Assembly (NCBI GenBank): GCA_025462755.1
Contig: JAOAPF010000086.1
Location: 1-52,844, forward strand
Direction: 5' to 3'
Length of the DNA stretch: 52,844 bases
DNA from: Edaphobacter sp.
Lineage (GTDB): Bacteria; Acidobacteriota; Terriglobia; Terriglobales; Acidobacteriaceae
Part shown: positions 1 to 8,530 of the stretch, in pieces
Layout: every line of letters starts with the position of its first letter
How positions within the stretch are numbered: the stretch's first letter is position 1
The notes under the pieces: model-generated
What the model saw: the letters and a program-made list of their open reading frames with translations, nothing else
Databases searched by the model: none
Told to the model about the DNA's origin: nothing
Position numbers and translations under genes: made by a program

Positions 1-182
1 TATATGGCGAACTTCTTTGATCGAGAGTTGGGGCGCTGAGCAGCAGGTGATCCAAAGATGGAGTAACGACAAACGTCGATGTCGCCAGGAACGAATTCTC
101 GGTTGAATGCACTGGGCAAACCCACAACGCTGACAACCGAGACGATCTGAGTCTCCTCTATATCACAGCCAGCATCTCTCTT

Positions 183-223
183 GACAACAAAAGGTGAATG
201 AGACTTTCTCTGTCTCATCCACC
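183..223 (-). terminator. Rho-independent terminator after ssb
   Basis: On the minus strand a 12-base stem (223..212 pairing with 204..193, one mismatch, 7-base loop) is followed at once by TTTTGTTGTC (192..183). It lies 14 bases beyond the ssb stop codon, so it is read as the terminator of that gene. Confidence 0.6.
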
Positions 224-236
224 TGAAAGCCGGCGA

Positions 237-607
237 TTACTCGTCGCCGGTTCCGTCTGAAGGATCATCCGCGGCTTCGGTCTTTGAGAGCCGCTTCATG
301 CTGGTAGCATGGACTTCGGTGATCCGGTGCTTGAACCTAGTGCCCTCGACATCATCCTCAACCTCGCGATAACGCAGAGTGCCTTCAAGAGTGACTAGCT
401 GCCCCTTCTGAAGGGTCTTGGCGAACTTCGAGAGATTGCTCCAGGCGAAGACGCGATGCCATTCGGTGCGGGTTTCCTATTCGCCCTTGTCGTTCTTCCA
501 GCTTTCCTGGGTGGCGATGTTGAGGACGACGTACTCTTTGTTGTTCTGAGCGGTTTTGGCTTCTGCGTTCTGTCCGAGGCGGCCGATGAGGATGACTTGT
601 TGAACAT
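237..607 (-). pseudogene. ssb: Single-stranded DNA-binding protein, doubly broken
   Basis: Conceptual reading MFNK, then VILIGRLGQNAEAK...EYVVLNIATQESW, then ETRTEWHRVFAWSNLSKFAKTLQKG..., is a typical SSB OB-fold of about 124 residues (the start VILIGRLG and the central W-NDKGE-TEWH-V block are the family marks). Two lesions are seen. One base is missing after the fourth codon (near 596), so the ATG at 607 with its GGAG site runs into another frame. An in-frame TAG at 479..477 stands where the family has Y in KGEYE. SSB coats single-stranded DNA during replication and recombination; this copy cannot make a full protein. It lies beside a primase-like fragment, which suggests a spare ssb brought by a mobile element. 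A sequencing error could explain one lesion but hardly both. Confidence 0.8.
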
Positions 608-787
608 GGTGTTTAGCTCCGTTTCTTTTGGTTTGTCCGCTGTCTGCGGTACATGCTTGCCCAACTGGTGTGGCGTCGCGACCCACTCCCTCGGCGACTG
701 GATAGAATCTGCGGAAGGGGACCCAAACTTGCTTTGGGGCAGGAGTCCGCACCTCTTGAGAGGCGCGCAGCGGATTCTTGGAAGGAG

Positions 788-830
788 AGCGTGCCCCCGA
801 AGGGCGGGGGTGTGTTGAGCGCGGCACGCT
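788..830. repeat. Nested inverted repeat in mobile-element debris
   Basis: AGCGTGCC (788..795) is the reverse complement of GGCACGCT (823..830), and inside it CCCCCG (794..799) pairs with CGGGGG (805..810) around a 5-base loop. The inner GC stem lacks a following T-run on either strand, so it does not read as a standard terminator. It lies in the 609-981 stretch between the ssb remnant and the primase-like fragment, where no gene is recognised. A replication or transfer structure is possible but unproven. Confidence 0.4.
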
Positions 831-981
831 GAACGCAGATAGAAAGGCAAACCGGAAGGGAGCCTGCCTGTTTGACGGCTTTCCCTCATGACGCGAGTAG
901 CAAAAGCCAGCTCAGAGTCCAAAGAGCCGTCACTGAGGCGCAGGGAGGAAGAACTATAACGGAGAATTGCGGCATCGATGT

Positions 982-1536
982 TCATTGCTCGGCCCATCTC
1001 CTCGCCTTCTCTATGGTTCTCCGGATATAGGCAGCTCGCTTGGAAGGGCTGGGATCGCCGGAGAGGTAATCGTCTTTAAGGGCACATCCGATCCGGTCCT
1101 CGGTCATGCCATTGGCAAAAGCGGCGACACAGAAAGCGATGTCGGCGGCGGCGGGACGGTGCTGGTACTTAGTTGAGCTTCGGAATCGCTCAAGAGATAG
1201 ATTCGAAAACCTCGGTCCCCTTCGGGGAGAAAGAGAACTTTGCAGACGCCTCGCCTCGTGTTCCTGCTCGCGGGCCTCGTAGAGCGCGTTATTCATTACC
1301 TGAAGCGCGATGACCCGTTCTTCGACGCGCTGATCGTCGGGCAATACGAGGGTACCGACCTTCTGTATAAGGAGAAGGTTCGCTTTGGCTTCGATGACGA
1401 GAAGAAGCGCCGGATATTGGGCCTTATGGAGCCTCTCCGTGTGACGGTGTGCCCATTCCGTAATCTTCCCGAGCGGCGCCGAAGGGGCGCTCAGGACGAC
1501 CAGCAGATGGCTGAGGCTGTCTGGGTTACCCCGCAT
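982..1536 (-). pseudogene. RepB/primase-like protein, C-terminal remnant
   Basis: The last 60 residues (PAAADIAFCVAAFANGMTED..., ending YIRRTIEKARRWAEQ) resemble the small helical C-terminal domain (D-x-A-F-C, then YIxRTIEKA) found at the end of RepB-type DNA primases of plasmids and integrative elements. The N-terminal primase domain with its catalytic acidic motifs is not visible: the open frame begins abruptly at an ATG without a convincing ribosome site and its first 90 residues look unstructured. The neighbouring broken ssb fits the same element. Family assignment comes from the C-terminal pattern only; it could also be an unrelated helical protein. Confidence 0.4.
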
Positions 1537-1784
1537 CTTCGCTGTACGGTGGAATATACCGAGAAGACGAGCGAGGAAACATCCGCGGGCACGGCAGATT
1601 TGGTGAGATGGGACTTGCCCATCCGAACTGGGGAAACTCCTAGTTGTGGGCAGCGTCAGGACCTTCTATGCTCGGGCCAAGTTGGCCAAAGAGGCCAAAA
1701 AGAGACAGGTCTGGGAGATCGTCGGTCATAGGAAGAAAACTCGATACGGATCCTGAGAAATGTCACTTTTTGCGAGGACCCCTC

Positions 1785-2513
1785 ATGATCTTTTCCCCGT
1801 TCCTCTCCATACCGCTCTTTTTCGTAATGCTCCTTCTGCTTGAGGCGGGACGCCGCTTTAGGGCCCGTACCGGACTGGAGCCGAGCGCCACGATCGAAAA
1901 CGCGGACTTTGCGCTGTTTGGACTTCTGCTGGCATTCACCATCTCAAGGGCCATGGGCCGCTTCGATGAGCACCGCTCGCTCGCAACCCGCGAACTCAAC
2001 GCGATCGACACGGCATATCGTCGTCTGGATCTGCTTCCGTCGGAGACTCAACCGCCTATCCGGCAGTTCTTCCGTGACTACGTCACCTCGCGCCTGAATC
2101 AATATGAAACGAGCGATCACTCAGTGAGTGCAGAGTCTCGGCGCCTCCAAGGAAGAGATCTCGAAGGAGCCGTCGCCGCTGCGTCGATGTCTCAGCCGAA
2201 TCCCAACTCGGCGACTCTGGTTCTTCTTCCGGCGCTCAACCATATGCTCGATATCACCAATACCTGTCGCAAGGCGTTCAACATGCATCCCCCCGACGCT
2301 GTGTTTCTTCTTCTTCTTTTCCTGAGCTGCCTGTGCGCATTCATTGCCGGCCTCGTCATCAAACCGGGGCAGAACAACTGGCTTCACATGGTAACCTTTG
2401 CCGCTATCGTGTATCTCACCATCGGCGCAATCTTCGATATTGAATATCCACACCACGGCTTGATTCGTCTGACCAGCTATGACAGCTACTTCATCGCCCT
2501 TCGCGACTCATGA
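1785..2513 (+). CDS. DUF4239-type integral membrane protein
   Basis: A 242-residue membrane protein. Residues 1-20 (MIFSPFLSIPLFFVMLLLLE) form a first membrane segment, a second follows near 40-60 (FALFGLLLAFTISRAMG) and two lie near the C-terminus (VFLLLLFLSCLCAFIAGLVI and MVTFAAIVYLTIGAIF). The order (two N-terminal helices, a charged central region with RELNAIDTAYRRLDLLP, two C-terminal helices) matches the DUF4239 family, which is distantly bestrophin-like; function is unknown. An upstream in-frame extension exists, but the ATG at 1785 follows GCGAGGA at good spacing and opens directly into the hydrophobic helix, so it is preferred. The next gene starts 75 bases downstream on the same strand. 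Confidence 0.75.
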   Translation: MIFSPFLSIPLFFVMLLLLEAGRRFRARTGLEPSATIENADFALFGLLLAFTISRAMGRFDEHRSLATRELNAIDTAYRRLDLLPSETQPPIRQFFRDYVTSRLNQYETSDHSVSAESRRLQGRDLEGAVAAASMSQPNPNSATLVLLPALNHMLDITNTCRKAFNMHPPDAVFLLLLFLSCLCAFIAGLVIKPGQNNWLHMVTFAAIVYLTIGAIFDIEYPHHGLIRLTSYDSYFIALRDS

Positions 2514-2588
2514 AGTAAAGTGCTTTTCGCGATTTAGGGAAGGCGCGTTTTGACGTTATTCAGCCGAGTGCTTTTCGGGAGCTATGCA

Positions 2589-3914
2589 ATGAGCCGCCAC
2601 ACTTCATGGTTGTTGACTACGATTCTTTGCTGCGGTGCCGCGGTCTGGTCTGCCGGGCAGTCGAAGTCCGCGAATGCTGCGTCGCAAGGCCCCAGTTCAT
2701 TGGGGGAGACGCTCCGAAACTCCATGGGCAAAGAGATTCACATCGTCTATGTCCACGGAATCGGGTCTTACGGTCCAAACGATCGTGACTCTTTGGCGAT
2801 GAGAAAGAATCTTTGCGACTACCTGAAGGACTGCACGGCTCCTGCGGGTACTGCGATTGGTCAGTGGGACTACGCGGACAGGGATGAGTTCCGGTTGGAT
2901 GCGCCGGTTCCGACGCTCGAGTATTTCGATGAAAAAATCTGGAAGAGTGAGGAAGAGTGGCATGCAGCTGTTCCTTACGCGGTCCACTTTCAGCTTGCCC
3001 GGTCCAGCGGGCAGACGCTGTATGTGGACGAGATCAACTGGTGGCCGCTGACTTTTTCTTTGAAATGCCGCCAGTTTGTTGCGAGTGATGCTTCGTTTGT
3101 TGCTCCGAGCAAAGCAAAGATTGATACGTGCTCTACTCGTGAACCGAACCCGGGTGTTCCGCAGCGATTCAAGTCATACGACTGGATCTTGAAGGATGAG
3201 GCGACGCGACTGCGTCAGCTTCCGCCGAAGGGTGCGAGGGCGAACCGGGATCTAAAGACGGGGTTGATGGATTGGGGATTTTCTGACGCTGTGATGGTGC
3301 TTGGGCCGCTACGAAGCTACGTTCTGGATGGGATTCGGCAGTTGATTCTGAAGTCGGTTTCAGATGTACCGGCAGGTTCGGGAGCTGACCCAGAAAAGCC
3401 GCGACCCAATCAGGAGTTCATCCTTGTTACGCATAGCCTGGGGAGTTATCTGACCTTCTCCGCGTTGGATGATATTGATTTGACCGAGAAGACCGCCGCG
3501 GCAGAGCAGACTAAAACCGATCTCAACGAGATATTGAAGCGCACTTCGCTTGTGGTCTTCTTTGCGAATCAATTGCGGTTGCTGGAGTTGGCGAGCCTCG
3601 ACGGGCCGAGCGAGAGAAACATCGCGACGCATTTGCTGGATTGGGGAAAGACCCGGTGCGAGTATCTGAAGTCGCTTCCGGATGCTCCGCAGGAATGTAA
3701 GTACCCCCGGATCATTGCATTGAATGACCCGAGCGATCTGCTCACGTGGACGGTTCCCGCACTCGGGGGTATTCATGTCGAAAATTACACCGTGAAAAAC
3801 TCGACACATTGGCTTTGGATGCTCGCGAATCCGACTGCGGCGCATAACAACTACGCGACCGACAAGCGCGCGATCAAAGAGATGCTGACGTCAGCTGGTA
3901 ATGACAAGCAATAG
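2589..3914 (+). CDS. Secreted alpha/beta-hydrolase-fold protein
   Basis: A 441-residue protein with a Sec signal (MSRHTSWLLTTILCCGAAVWSAG, cleavage near SANA-AS). After it come IHIVYVHGIGSYGPND (the oxyanion-strand HGIG of alpha/beta hydrolases) and FILVTHSLGSYLTFSAL, a nucleophile elbow with THSLGS in place of the usual GxSxG. Candidate acid and histidine are the late D of ALNDPSDLLTW and H of NSTHWLWM, as in lipase/esterase-like folds. The substrate cannot be told. The ATG at 2589 follows CGGGAGC; a TTG at 2550 would add 13 residues without a better ribosome site. It may be co-transcribed with the DUF4239 gene 75 bases upstream. Confidence 0.7.
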   Translation: MSRHTSWLLTTILCCGAAVWSAGQSKSANAASQGPSSLGETLRNSMGKEIHIVYVHGIGSYGPNDRDSLAMRKNLCDYLKDCTAPAGTAIGQWDYADRDEFRLDAPVPTLEYFDEKIWKSEEEWHAAVPYAVHFQLARSSGQTLYVDEINWWPLTFSLKCRQFVASDASFVAPSKAKIDTCSTREPNPGVPQRFKSYDWILKDEATRLRQLPPKGARANRDLKTGLMDWGFSDAVMVLGPLRSYVLDGIRQLILKSVSDVPAGSGADPEKPRPNQEFILVTHSLGSYLTFSALDDIDLTEKTAAAEQTKTDLNEILKRTSLVVFFANQLRLLELASLDGPSERNIATHLLDWGKTRCEYLKSLPDAPQECKYPRIIALNDPSDLLTWTVPALGGIHVENYTVKNSTHWLWMLANPTAAHNNYATDKRAIKEMLTSAGNDKQ

Positions 3915-3983
3915 CTCGCGAAATCCATTGAGCCGGGAATGCGAGCAGCGATTCCACGACTAGTCGCTCTCTCCGGGAGGTTT

Positions 3984-4742
3984 CTACTTCGATTCGCGAA
4001 TGACGCGGCCCTCCAACCTTTGCGTAGGCCGCGTATCGTGTGGGTAGAGCCTGGCGAACACCTCGACTTCTCCGCTTGAAATCTCCTCGGGCGTCTTCAG
4101 GACAAACCAGGTGACCGGTTCTGTGCAGGGAGGCGTCGTCAGCGAGCCGACAAAGGTGTAGTAGCCACGATTGACAGGCAGAAAATCAGCCGCGTTGATC
4201 AACACACCTTCCACTGCGCCCACCTTATTCTTCTCCTTCGGGAGATGATCCCACATGATCTGCAGCGCTGAATTGACCTTTCCTGCCTTCAGCAGAACAG
4301 CCACGACTGCCAGGTTCCCGCTCGCATCCGAGTGAACCATATGGATCACCATGTCGAAGCCTTTTCCGTGGATATGCTCCTCGCTCGGATGGTGGAAATG
4401 GAACTGCGTGAGCTGGTACTGATGATCGCCGACCGTGATAAAGCTCCCAGGCGCATAGTTCACCATCACGGTGTGACCGTTATCGACAATTTTTAGCGGC
4501 GTAGGACTGTAGTCAAATTGGATCGGCGGCAGGCCGGCTTTTTCTGTGTGGCGGATGTCTATGGGTGACTGATGGTGGCCCACTTTGCACTCGGAATAAG
4601 CAGGGTCAATCGTTGCCCACTTGTTTGGGCCATCCTTGCCTTCATAGGCCCAATGAGCATGATGCTCGGTCTCCTGCGGGATGATAGCCACAGAGCCGAA
4701 GAGTGTTGCGGTTGTGATGAATCCAAAGAGTCTCCATTTCAT
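3984..4742 (-). CDS. Periplasmic alpha-class carbonic anhydrase
   Basis: Converts CO2 and water to bicarbonate and a proton. The 252-residue protein has an N-terminal signal (MKWRLFGFITTATLFGSVAI), then the alpha-class sequence: HWAYEG, HHQSPIDI, the zinc histidines in LTQFHFHHPSEEHI and MVIHMVHSD, and SLTTPPCTEPVTWFV near the C-terminus. All three zinc ligands and the catalytic pocket motifs are present and length is normal, so it should be active in the periplasm. The start at 4742 follows AAGGAGAA at correct spacing; a longer frame upstream adds only arginine-rich sequence. It is transcribed alone, towards the hydrolase gene. Periplasmic alpha enzymes help some bacteria to buffer acid, which matters given the ammonia-releasing enzymes further along. 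Confidence 0.93.
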   Translation of the reverse strand: MKWRLFGFITTATLFGSVAIIPQETEHHAHWAYEGKDGPNKWATIDPAYSECKVGHHQSPIDIRHTEKAGLPPIQFDYSPTPLKIVDNGHTVMVNYAPGSFITVGDHQYQLTQFHFHHPSEEHIHGKGFDMVIHMVHSDASGNLAVVAVLLKAGKVNSALQIMWDHLPKEKNKVGAVEGVLINAADFLPVNRGYYTFVGSLTTPPCTEPVTWFVLKTPEEISSGEVEVFARLYPHDTRPTQRLEGRVIRESK

Positions 4743-4882
4743 GGGGAGTTCTCCTTTGCCCAGTGCCCGCCCCGGAACCGGACGCGTAAATCGCCGCATA
4801 CCCCGTTCAACGTTGTCGGTGCGCCTTCGCATATTTCCCCCTAACACCTAAGAAGGGTCTATCTTCTGCAGTGGTTAAGTCT

Positions 4883-5302
4883 TCAGAACTCTAATTGAAG
4901 GCAAGTCTGGAAGAACTGGGTATTGCCTTTGGGGTTGAATCGATCCAGATGTCCAATGCCATAGGTGCCCACGAGGCGCAGATAGTCCGTCAGGTACCAA
5001 TTGACCATCGGAGTGAATCGCCAAAACTTGCCGCCCTGCAGTGTGCCGCTGTCTAAGTCGATGTCGGAAAAGCGCGCGACCAACTCCCCAGCGCCGGGAC
5101 CGCCGGAGAATACCGGCCTCTTGGGTATCACCTCTCTGAAGGCTCCCTGGACGGTATTGTAGGCACGCGCCTCCCCGGTGACGCACCATGTTGCAACGAA
5201 GTCGCCGCCATGAATGGTCGGATTGTGAGTGAATGGGGAAGAGACGCCGACCCACCAGAATTCGCTGATGATCTCGCAGGGAAGCTCCGGTCCATTCAAC
5301 AA
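4883..5302 (-). pseudogene. Phosphate-selective porin O/P-type, C-terminal fragment
   Basis: Only the last part of an outer-membrane porin is left. The reading WWVGVSSPFTHNPTIHGGD... continues through FSDIDLDSGTLQGG, FTPMVNWYLTDYLRLVGTYGI and the final strand GNTQFFQTCLQLEF with the terminal aromatic typical of a beta-barrel. This is the end of the OprP/OprO-like family, which is normally about 400 residues, so roughly 270 N-terminal residues including the signal are missing. About 120 bases upstream lies a complete copy of the shared operator and promoter (5423-5467). The deletion therefore removed the start of the gene but kept its promoter. The ATG at 5302 lacks a ribosome site and is probably not a real start. 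Confidence 0.75.
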
Positions 5303-5422
5303 TCATTGTCATCTAGCGAGGTCCTCATGCGAGTAACAGCAAAAAGCCCTAATTGGGATTGACTGGCCCTTGAAAACAGGAATTCGACCGCTCGGTTTGA
5401 TACGTCTTCTAGTGCTTCGCGA

Positions 5423-5467
5423 ATATTCGGATATACGAAGAGATGAAGCAACTAGGAGAATCACTAG
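5423..5467 (-). promoter_or_regulatory. Shared palindromic operator with promoter, facing the porin remnant
   Basis: Operator CTAGTGATTCTCCTAG (minus strand, 5467..5452), then TTGCTT as -35 directly against it (5451..5446), a 17-base spacer and GAATAT as -10 (5428..5423). The geometry is the same as at the other copies. It now drives only the truncated porin at 4883-5302. Confidence 0.55.
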
Positions 5468-5590
5468 CAGACGGCAGTGGGCTCCTTAAAACATCAGTTT
5501 CCATTCCTCTCCTGTCCTTGTGAATGTGAGAGTTTCAGACTGTGCCAACGGGAGGCGCCCTCCATTGCTGCGCATTCATCGCATGAAGAT

Positions 5591-5635
5591 GTAGGGGTTT
5601 CCCTAGTTTTGTTTCCTCTTTTCCTGGAATAGGCT
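5591..5635 (+). promoter_or_regulatory. Shared palindromic operator with promoter of the DUF3300 unit
   Basis: Operator GTAGGGGTTTCCCTAG (5591..5606), TTTTGT at the -35 position (5607..5612), 17-base spacer, TAGGCT as -10 (5630..5635). The start codon of the DUF3300 gene lies 72 bases beyond the operator. The TAGGG-N4-CCCTA core is of the kind bound by dimeric NarL/FixJ-family regulators. Confidence 0.65.
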
Positions 5636-5677
5636 CCCTGACAACCGCAATCTTGCGCTCCCGAAGGGAAGTGAGTC

Positions 5678-7270
5678 ATGAGCTCAGTGCGAGAGACATT
5701 AGCTGCTAAATTCTGGCACTTGATAGCAGTGATCTGCATCGTCGCTATTGTTCCAGGAGACACCCTGGCAGAGCTGCCATCATTTCAGGCGCAAAGCCCG
5801 TCTGCCCAAGCGCAAAGCCCGGCTGCACCCGCGAAAGCTCAGGCGCCGCCAACAAAAATTCCTCCCGACGAACTCGACTCGCTCGTCGCACCCATCGCTC
5901 TCTATCCCGATCCGCTCCTCGCCCAGACCCTCGCCGCGTCCACCTATCCCCTCGAAATCATTCAGCTCCAACAGTGGCTCGAGAAGCACACCACTCTGAA
6001 AGACAAAGCTCTCGCCGACACCGTCGCCAAGGAGTCGTGGGATCCAAGCATTCAGGCTCTCGCCGCCCTCCCCGACGTCGTCAAGCGACTCGCCAACGAC
6101 ATCCAGTGGACCACTGACCTCGGCAACGCATTTCTCGCTCAGCAAACTGAGGTCATGGATTCAGTCCAGCGAATGCGCAAGAAAGCTCAGGGCAAAGGAA
6201 ATCTGAAATCCACCGAGCAACAGAAGGTAGAAACCAAGGTCATCGAAAACAAAAGTGTCATCGTGGTCGAGCAGTCGAATCCCCAGGTCATCTACGTGCC
6301 CTCGTATGATCCCGTCGTGGTCTATGGCGCGCCTGTCTACCCCTATCCCCCCATCTACTATCCGCCGCCCGGATACTATGCGGCCGGCATGGCCATCTCA
6401 TTCGGCATCGGCATCGCAATGGGCGCAATGTGGGGTGGCGGCTGGGGCTGGGGTTGCGGCTGGGGCGGCAACAACAACGTTTACATAAATCAGAACAACA
6501 ATTTCAACCGCAACACTAATGTTGGCGGCGGCAACCGGCCTGGTGGCGCCGGCGGAGTAGGTGGTGTCGGCGGTGTCGGTGGCGTAGGAGGAGTGGGCGG
6601 TGTCGGCGGGGTTGGCGGTGTAGGAGCGGTGGGCGGTGTCGGTGGTGTAGGAGGCGCAGGTAGCGCCGGCGGAGTAGGTGGAGTCGGTGGTGTCGGCGGA
6701 GCTGGTCGTCCCGGCGGAGTAGGTGGTGCAGGAGGCGTAGGTAGCGCCGGAGGAGCGGGTGGAGTCGGTGGTGTCGGCGGAGCTGGTCGTCCTGGCGGCG
6801 TCGGTGGCGCGGGTGGTCCGTCGCAATTACCTGCTGGCGGCGCCGGCGGCAACGGCTGGCAACATAATCCAGCGCATCGCGGCGGAGCGCCCTACGGAGA
6901 CCGCGCAACGGCCGATCGTTTCGGCGGCGCAGCTCGTGGCGACTCTCTTTCCAACCGTCAGGCCAGCGCCAGGAACGAGATTGGCCGCCAGGGCGGAAAT
7001 CCGCCCAGCAATCGCGGCGGAGCCGGTAGCAACCGCATGAACTCAGGCGGTGGTCTCGGTGGCGGCGGCGGCCTGGGCGGAGGCGCTGATCGCGTCGGAA
7101 GCCGCGACGTCTCTCGTCCCTCCGGCGGAGACCGCAGTGCTTTCGGATCCGGTTCCCGTGGAGGCTACAGCGGCTCCTCCGCGCGATCCGCCAGCAGCCG
7201 CGGATCCTCCAGCATGGGTAGCCGTGGTGGTGGCGGCGGCCGAGGTGGCGGCGGAGGCCGGCGACGGTAA
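5678..7270 (+). CDS. DUF3300 exported protein with long Gly-Val/Gly-Ala repeat
   Basis: A 530-residue protein: signal sequence (FWHLIAVICIVAIVPGDTLA), a Pro/Ala/Gln linker, then the DUF3300 domain at about 60-220 with its hallmark LVAPIALYPDPLLAQTLAAS, YPLEIIQLQQWLE and QVIYVPSYDPVVVYG. A Pro/Tyr-rich stretch and a glycine-rich hydrophobic segment (AGMAISFGIGIAMGAMWGGG) follow. Residues about 285-395 are nearly pure GGVGG/GGAGG repeats, then an Arg/Gly/Ser-rich basic tail ending GGGRGGGGGRRR. The family is often found beside DUF2950, as here, and its function is unknown; the sequence suggests a cell-envelope or matrix protein. The ATG follows GAAGGGAAGTG and the unit is driven by the shared-operator promoter at 5591. 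Confidence 0.85.
   Translation: MSSVRETLAAKFWHLIAVICIVAIVPGDTLAELPSFQAQSPSAQAQSPAAPAKAQAPPTKIPPDELDSLVAPIALYPDPLLAQTLAASTYPLEIIQLQQWLEKHTTLKDKALADTVAKESWDPSIQALAALPDVVKRLANDIQWTTDLGNAFLAQQTEVMDSVQRMRKKAQGKGNLKSTEQQKVETKVIENKSVIVVEQSNPQVIYVPSYDPVVVYGAPVYPYPPIYYPPPGYYAAGMAISFGIGIAMGAMWGGGWGWGCGWGGNNNVYINQNNNFNRNTNVGGGNRPGGAGGVGGVGGVGGVGGVGGVGGVGGVGAVGGVGGVGGAGSAGGVGGVGGVGGAGRPGGVGGAGGVGSAGGAGGVGGVGGAGRPGGVGGAGGPSQLPAGGAGGNGWQHNPAHRGGAPYGDRATADRFGGAARGDSLSNRQASARNEIGRQGGNPPSNRGGAGSNRMNSGGGLGGGGGLGGGADRVGSRDVSRPSGGDRSAFGSGSRGGYSGSSARSASSRGSSSMGSRGGGGGRGGGGGRRR
6538..6825 (+). repeat. Imperfect tandem repeats coding for GGVGGV/GGAGRPGGV
   Basis: Inside the DUF3300 gene the DNA is an imperfect tandem array of 9-base (GGCGGTGTC-like) units, with a larger unit of about 100 bases that ends in GGAGCTGGTCGTCC(C/T)GGCGG occurring twice (around 6699 and 6778). 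Codon variation between units shows the array is old enough to have diverged but could still change length by slippage. Confidence 0.75.
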
Positions 7271-7302
7271 AGAGGTAAAGAAAAGACATGAGGAGCACAA
7301 TG

Positions 7303-8322
7303 ATGAATTCCCCAAAGTCACGGTTCGCGAGAAAAAATCTCTACGAGCTTTCCTGGATGGCGATCGTTGTCGCCTGCGTGTGCCTTTCCACACAGGTTCT
7401 CTTTGGCGCGCACCAGGCTGCCACTGGCACACAAGCTCCTGCACAAACTACAGCAACCCCATCGGCTCCTCACCCGGTTGAGAGCGAAACCTTCGCCACC
7501 GCGCAGCAAGCCGCCGATGCACTCATCGCCGCCGCTGGCTCATTCGACGAAGCCGCGCTCGCAAAGATCTTCGGCCCGAAAGGCCAGAAAATTATCTTCA
7601 CCGGAGAAACCCCGCAGGACCGCGAACGCGCCTTAGGTTTTGCCTTAGAAGCCAAGGAAAAGACAACGGTCTCCGTGGATCCCAAGACGGGCACACGCGC
7701 CTTCATCATCATCGGCGATGAGAGCTGGCCCTTCCCCGTACCCATCGTCAAAATCAATGGCAAATGGTCCTTTGACGCCAAGGCTGGCGAGAAGGAACTC
7801 CTCTACCGCCGCGTCGGCGCCAACGAACTCGATGCCATCCAGATCTGCCACGGCTTCGTCGAAGCCCAGGACGCCTACGCCCTCAGATCACGCAAGCTCT
7901 ATAGCGTAAACCAATACGCTCAGCGCATCATCAGCACGCCCGGTCAACAGGACGGCCTCACCTGGCAATCTGCCGACGGTAAGTGGGAGGGCCCAATCGG
8001 CGAAAAGGCTGCTCGCGCCATCGCACAGGGTTACAACCCCGGAGAATCGCCCTATCACGGTTACTTCTTCAAAGTCCTCAAAGGACAAGGCGCCGCCGCC
8101 CCACTCGGAAAACTCGACTACGTCATCGAAGGCGTCATGATCGGCGGCTTCGCTCTCGTAGCCTCGCCCGCCGAATACCGCGTCACCGGTGTAAAGACCT
8201 TCATGGTCAGCTACGATGGCGTCGTCTACCAGAAGGACCTCGGCCCAGATACACTCGAGCAATTCAAGAACATGGAGCGCTTCAATCCCGACAAATCGTG
8301 GCAACCCGTCCTGGACAATTAG
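7303..8322 (+). CDS. DUF2950 exported protein
   Basis: A protein of about 339 residues with an N-terminal membrane/signal segment (LSWMAIVVACVCLSTQVLFGA) and the DUF2950 pattern: ETFATAQQAADALIAAAG, DPKTGTRAFIIIGDESWPFPVPIVK, ELLYRRVGANELDAIQ, GESPYHGYFFKVLKGQG and FALVASPAEYRVTGVKTFMV. It stands directly downstream of the DUF3300 gene, the usual arrangement of these two unknown-function families, and is probably on the same transcript. The ATG at 7303 lies 7 bases after GAGGAG; ATGs at 7300 and 7288 are in frame and cannot be excluded. The role is unknown; the pairing suggests joint work in the envelope. Confidence 0.85.
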   Translation: MNSPKSRFARKNLYELSWMAIVVACVCLSTQVLFGAHQAATGTQAPAQTTATPSAPHPVESETFATAQQAADALIAAAGSFDEAALAKIFGPKGQKIIFTGETPQDRERALGFALEAKEKTTVSVDPKTGTRAFIIIGDESWPFPVPIVKINGKWSFDAKAGEKELLYRRVGANELDAIQICHGFVEAQDAYALRSRKLYSVNQYAQRIISTPGQQDGLTWQSADGKWEGPIGEKAARAIAQGYNPGESPYHGYFFKVLKGQGAAAPLGKLDYVIEGVMIGGFALVASPAEYRVTGVKTFMVSYDGVVYQKDLGPDTLEQFKNMERFNPDKSWQPVLDN

Positions 8323-8446
8323 AACCAGCCCATTAGAACCAGACCAATAAACTTCAGACCACTGAAGTCGCTCCATCGCTCGACAATTGCAATCGCCGCA
8401 CGGTCCAGACCATCCCCACGAAACATAATTACGGTCCAGGCAAACT

Positions 8447-8491
8447 CTAGGGGTTTACCTAGTTTCGCCTCTCCGCGTCTTGCAGTAGTTT
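8447..8491 (+). promoter_or_regulatory. Shared palindromic operator with promoter of the DyP unit
   Basis: Operator CTAGGGGTTTACCTAG (8447..8462), TTTCGC at the -35 position (8463..8468), 17-base spacer, TAGTTT as -10 (8486..8491). The first gene of the unit starts 69 bases after the operator, nearly the same distance as in front of DUF3300. Confidence 0.65.
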
Positions 8492-8530
8492 TCTCCCATA
8501 TATATCTTCCTGGTTTTCAAAGGAGACGAA

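Noticed and set aside
1240..1731. 163-codon plus-strand frame
   Set aside because: It lies opposite the primase-like fragment, has no ribosome site and matches no family pattern.
4844..4860. Operator half-site (GTTAGGGGGAAA on the minus strand) upstream of the carbonic anhydrase gene
   Set aside because: Only one arm is present and there is no matching second arm or spaced -10.
6398..7298. Long minus-strand open frames opposite the DUF3300 gene (Pro/Thr/Arg-rich readings)
   Set aside because: They are the reverse reading of the glycine repeat DNA, have low-complexity composition and no ribosome sites.
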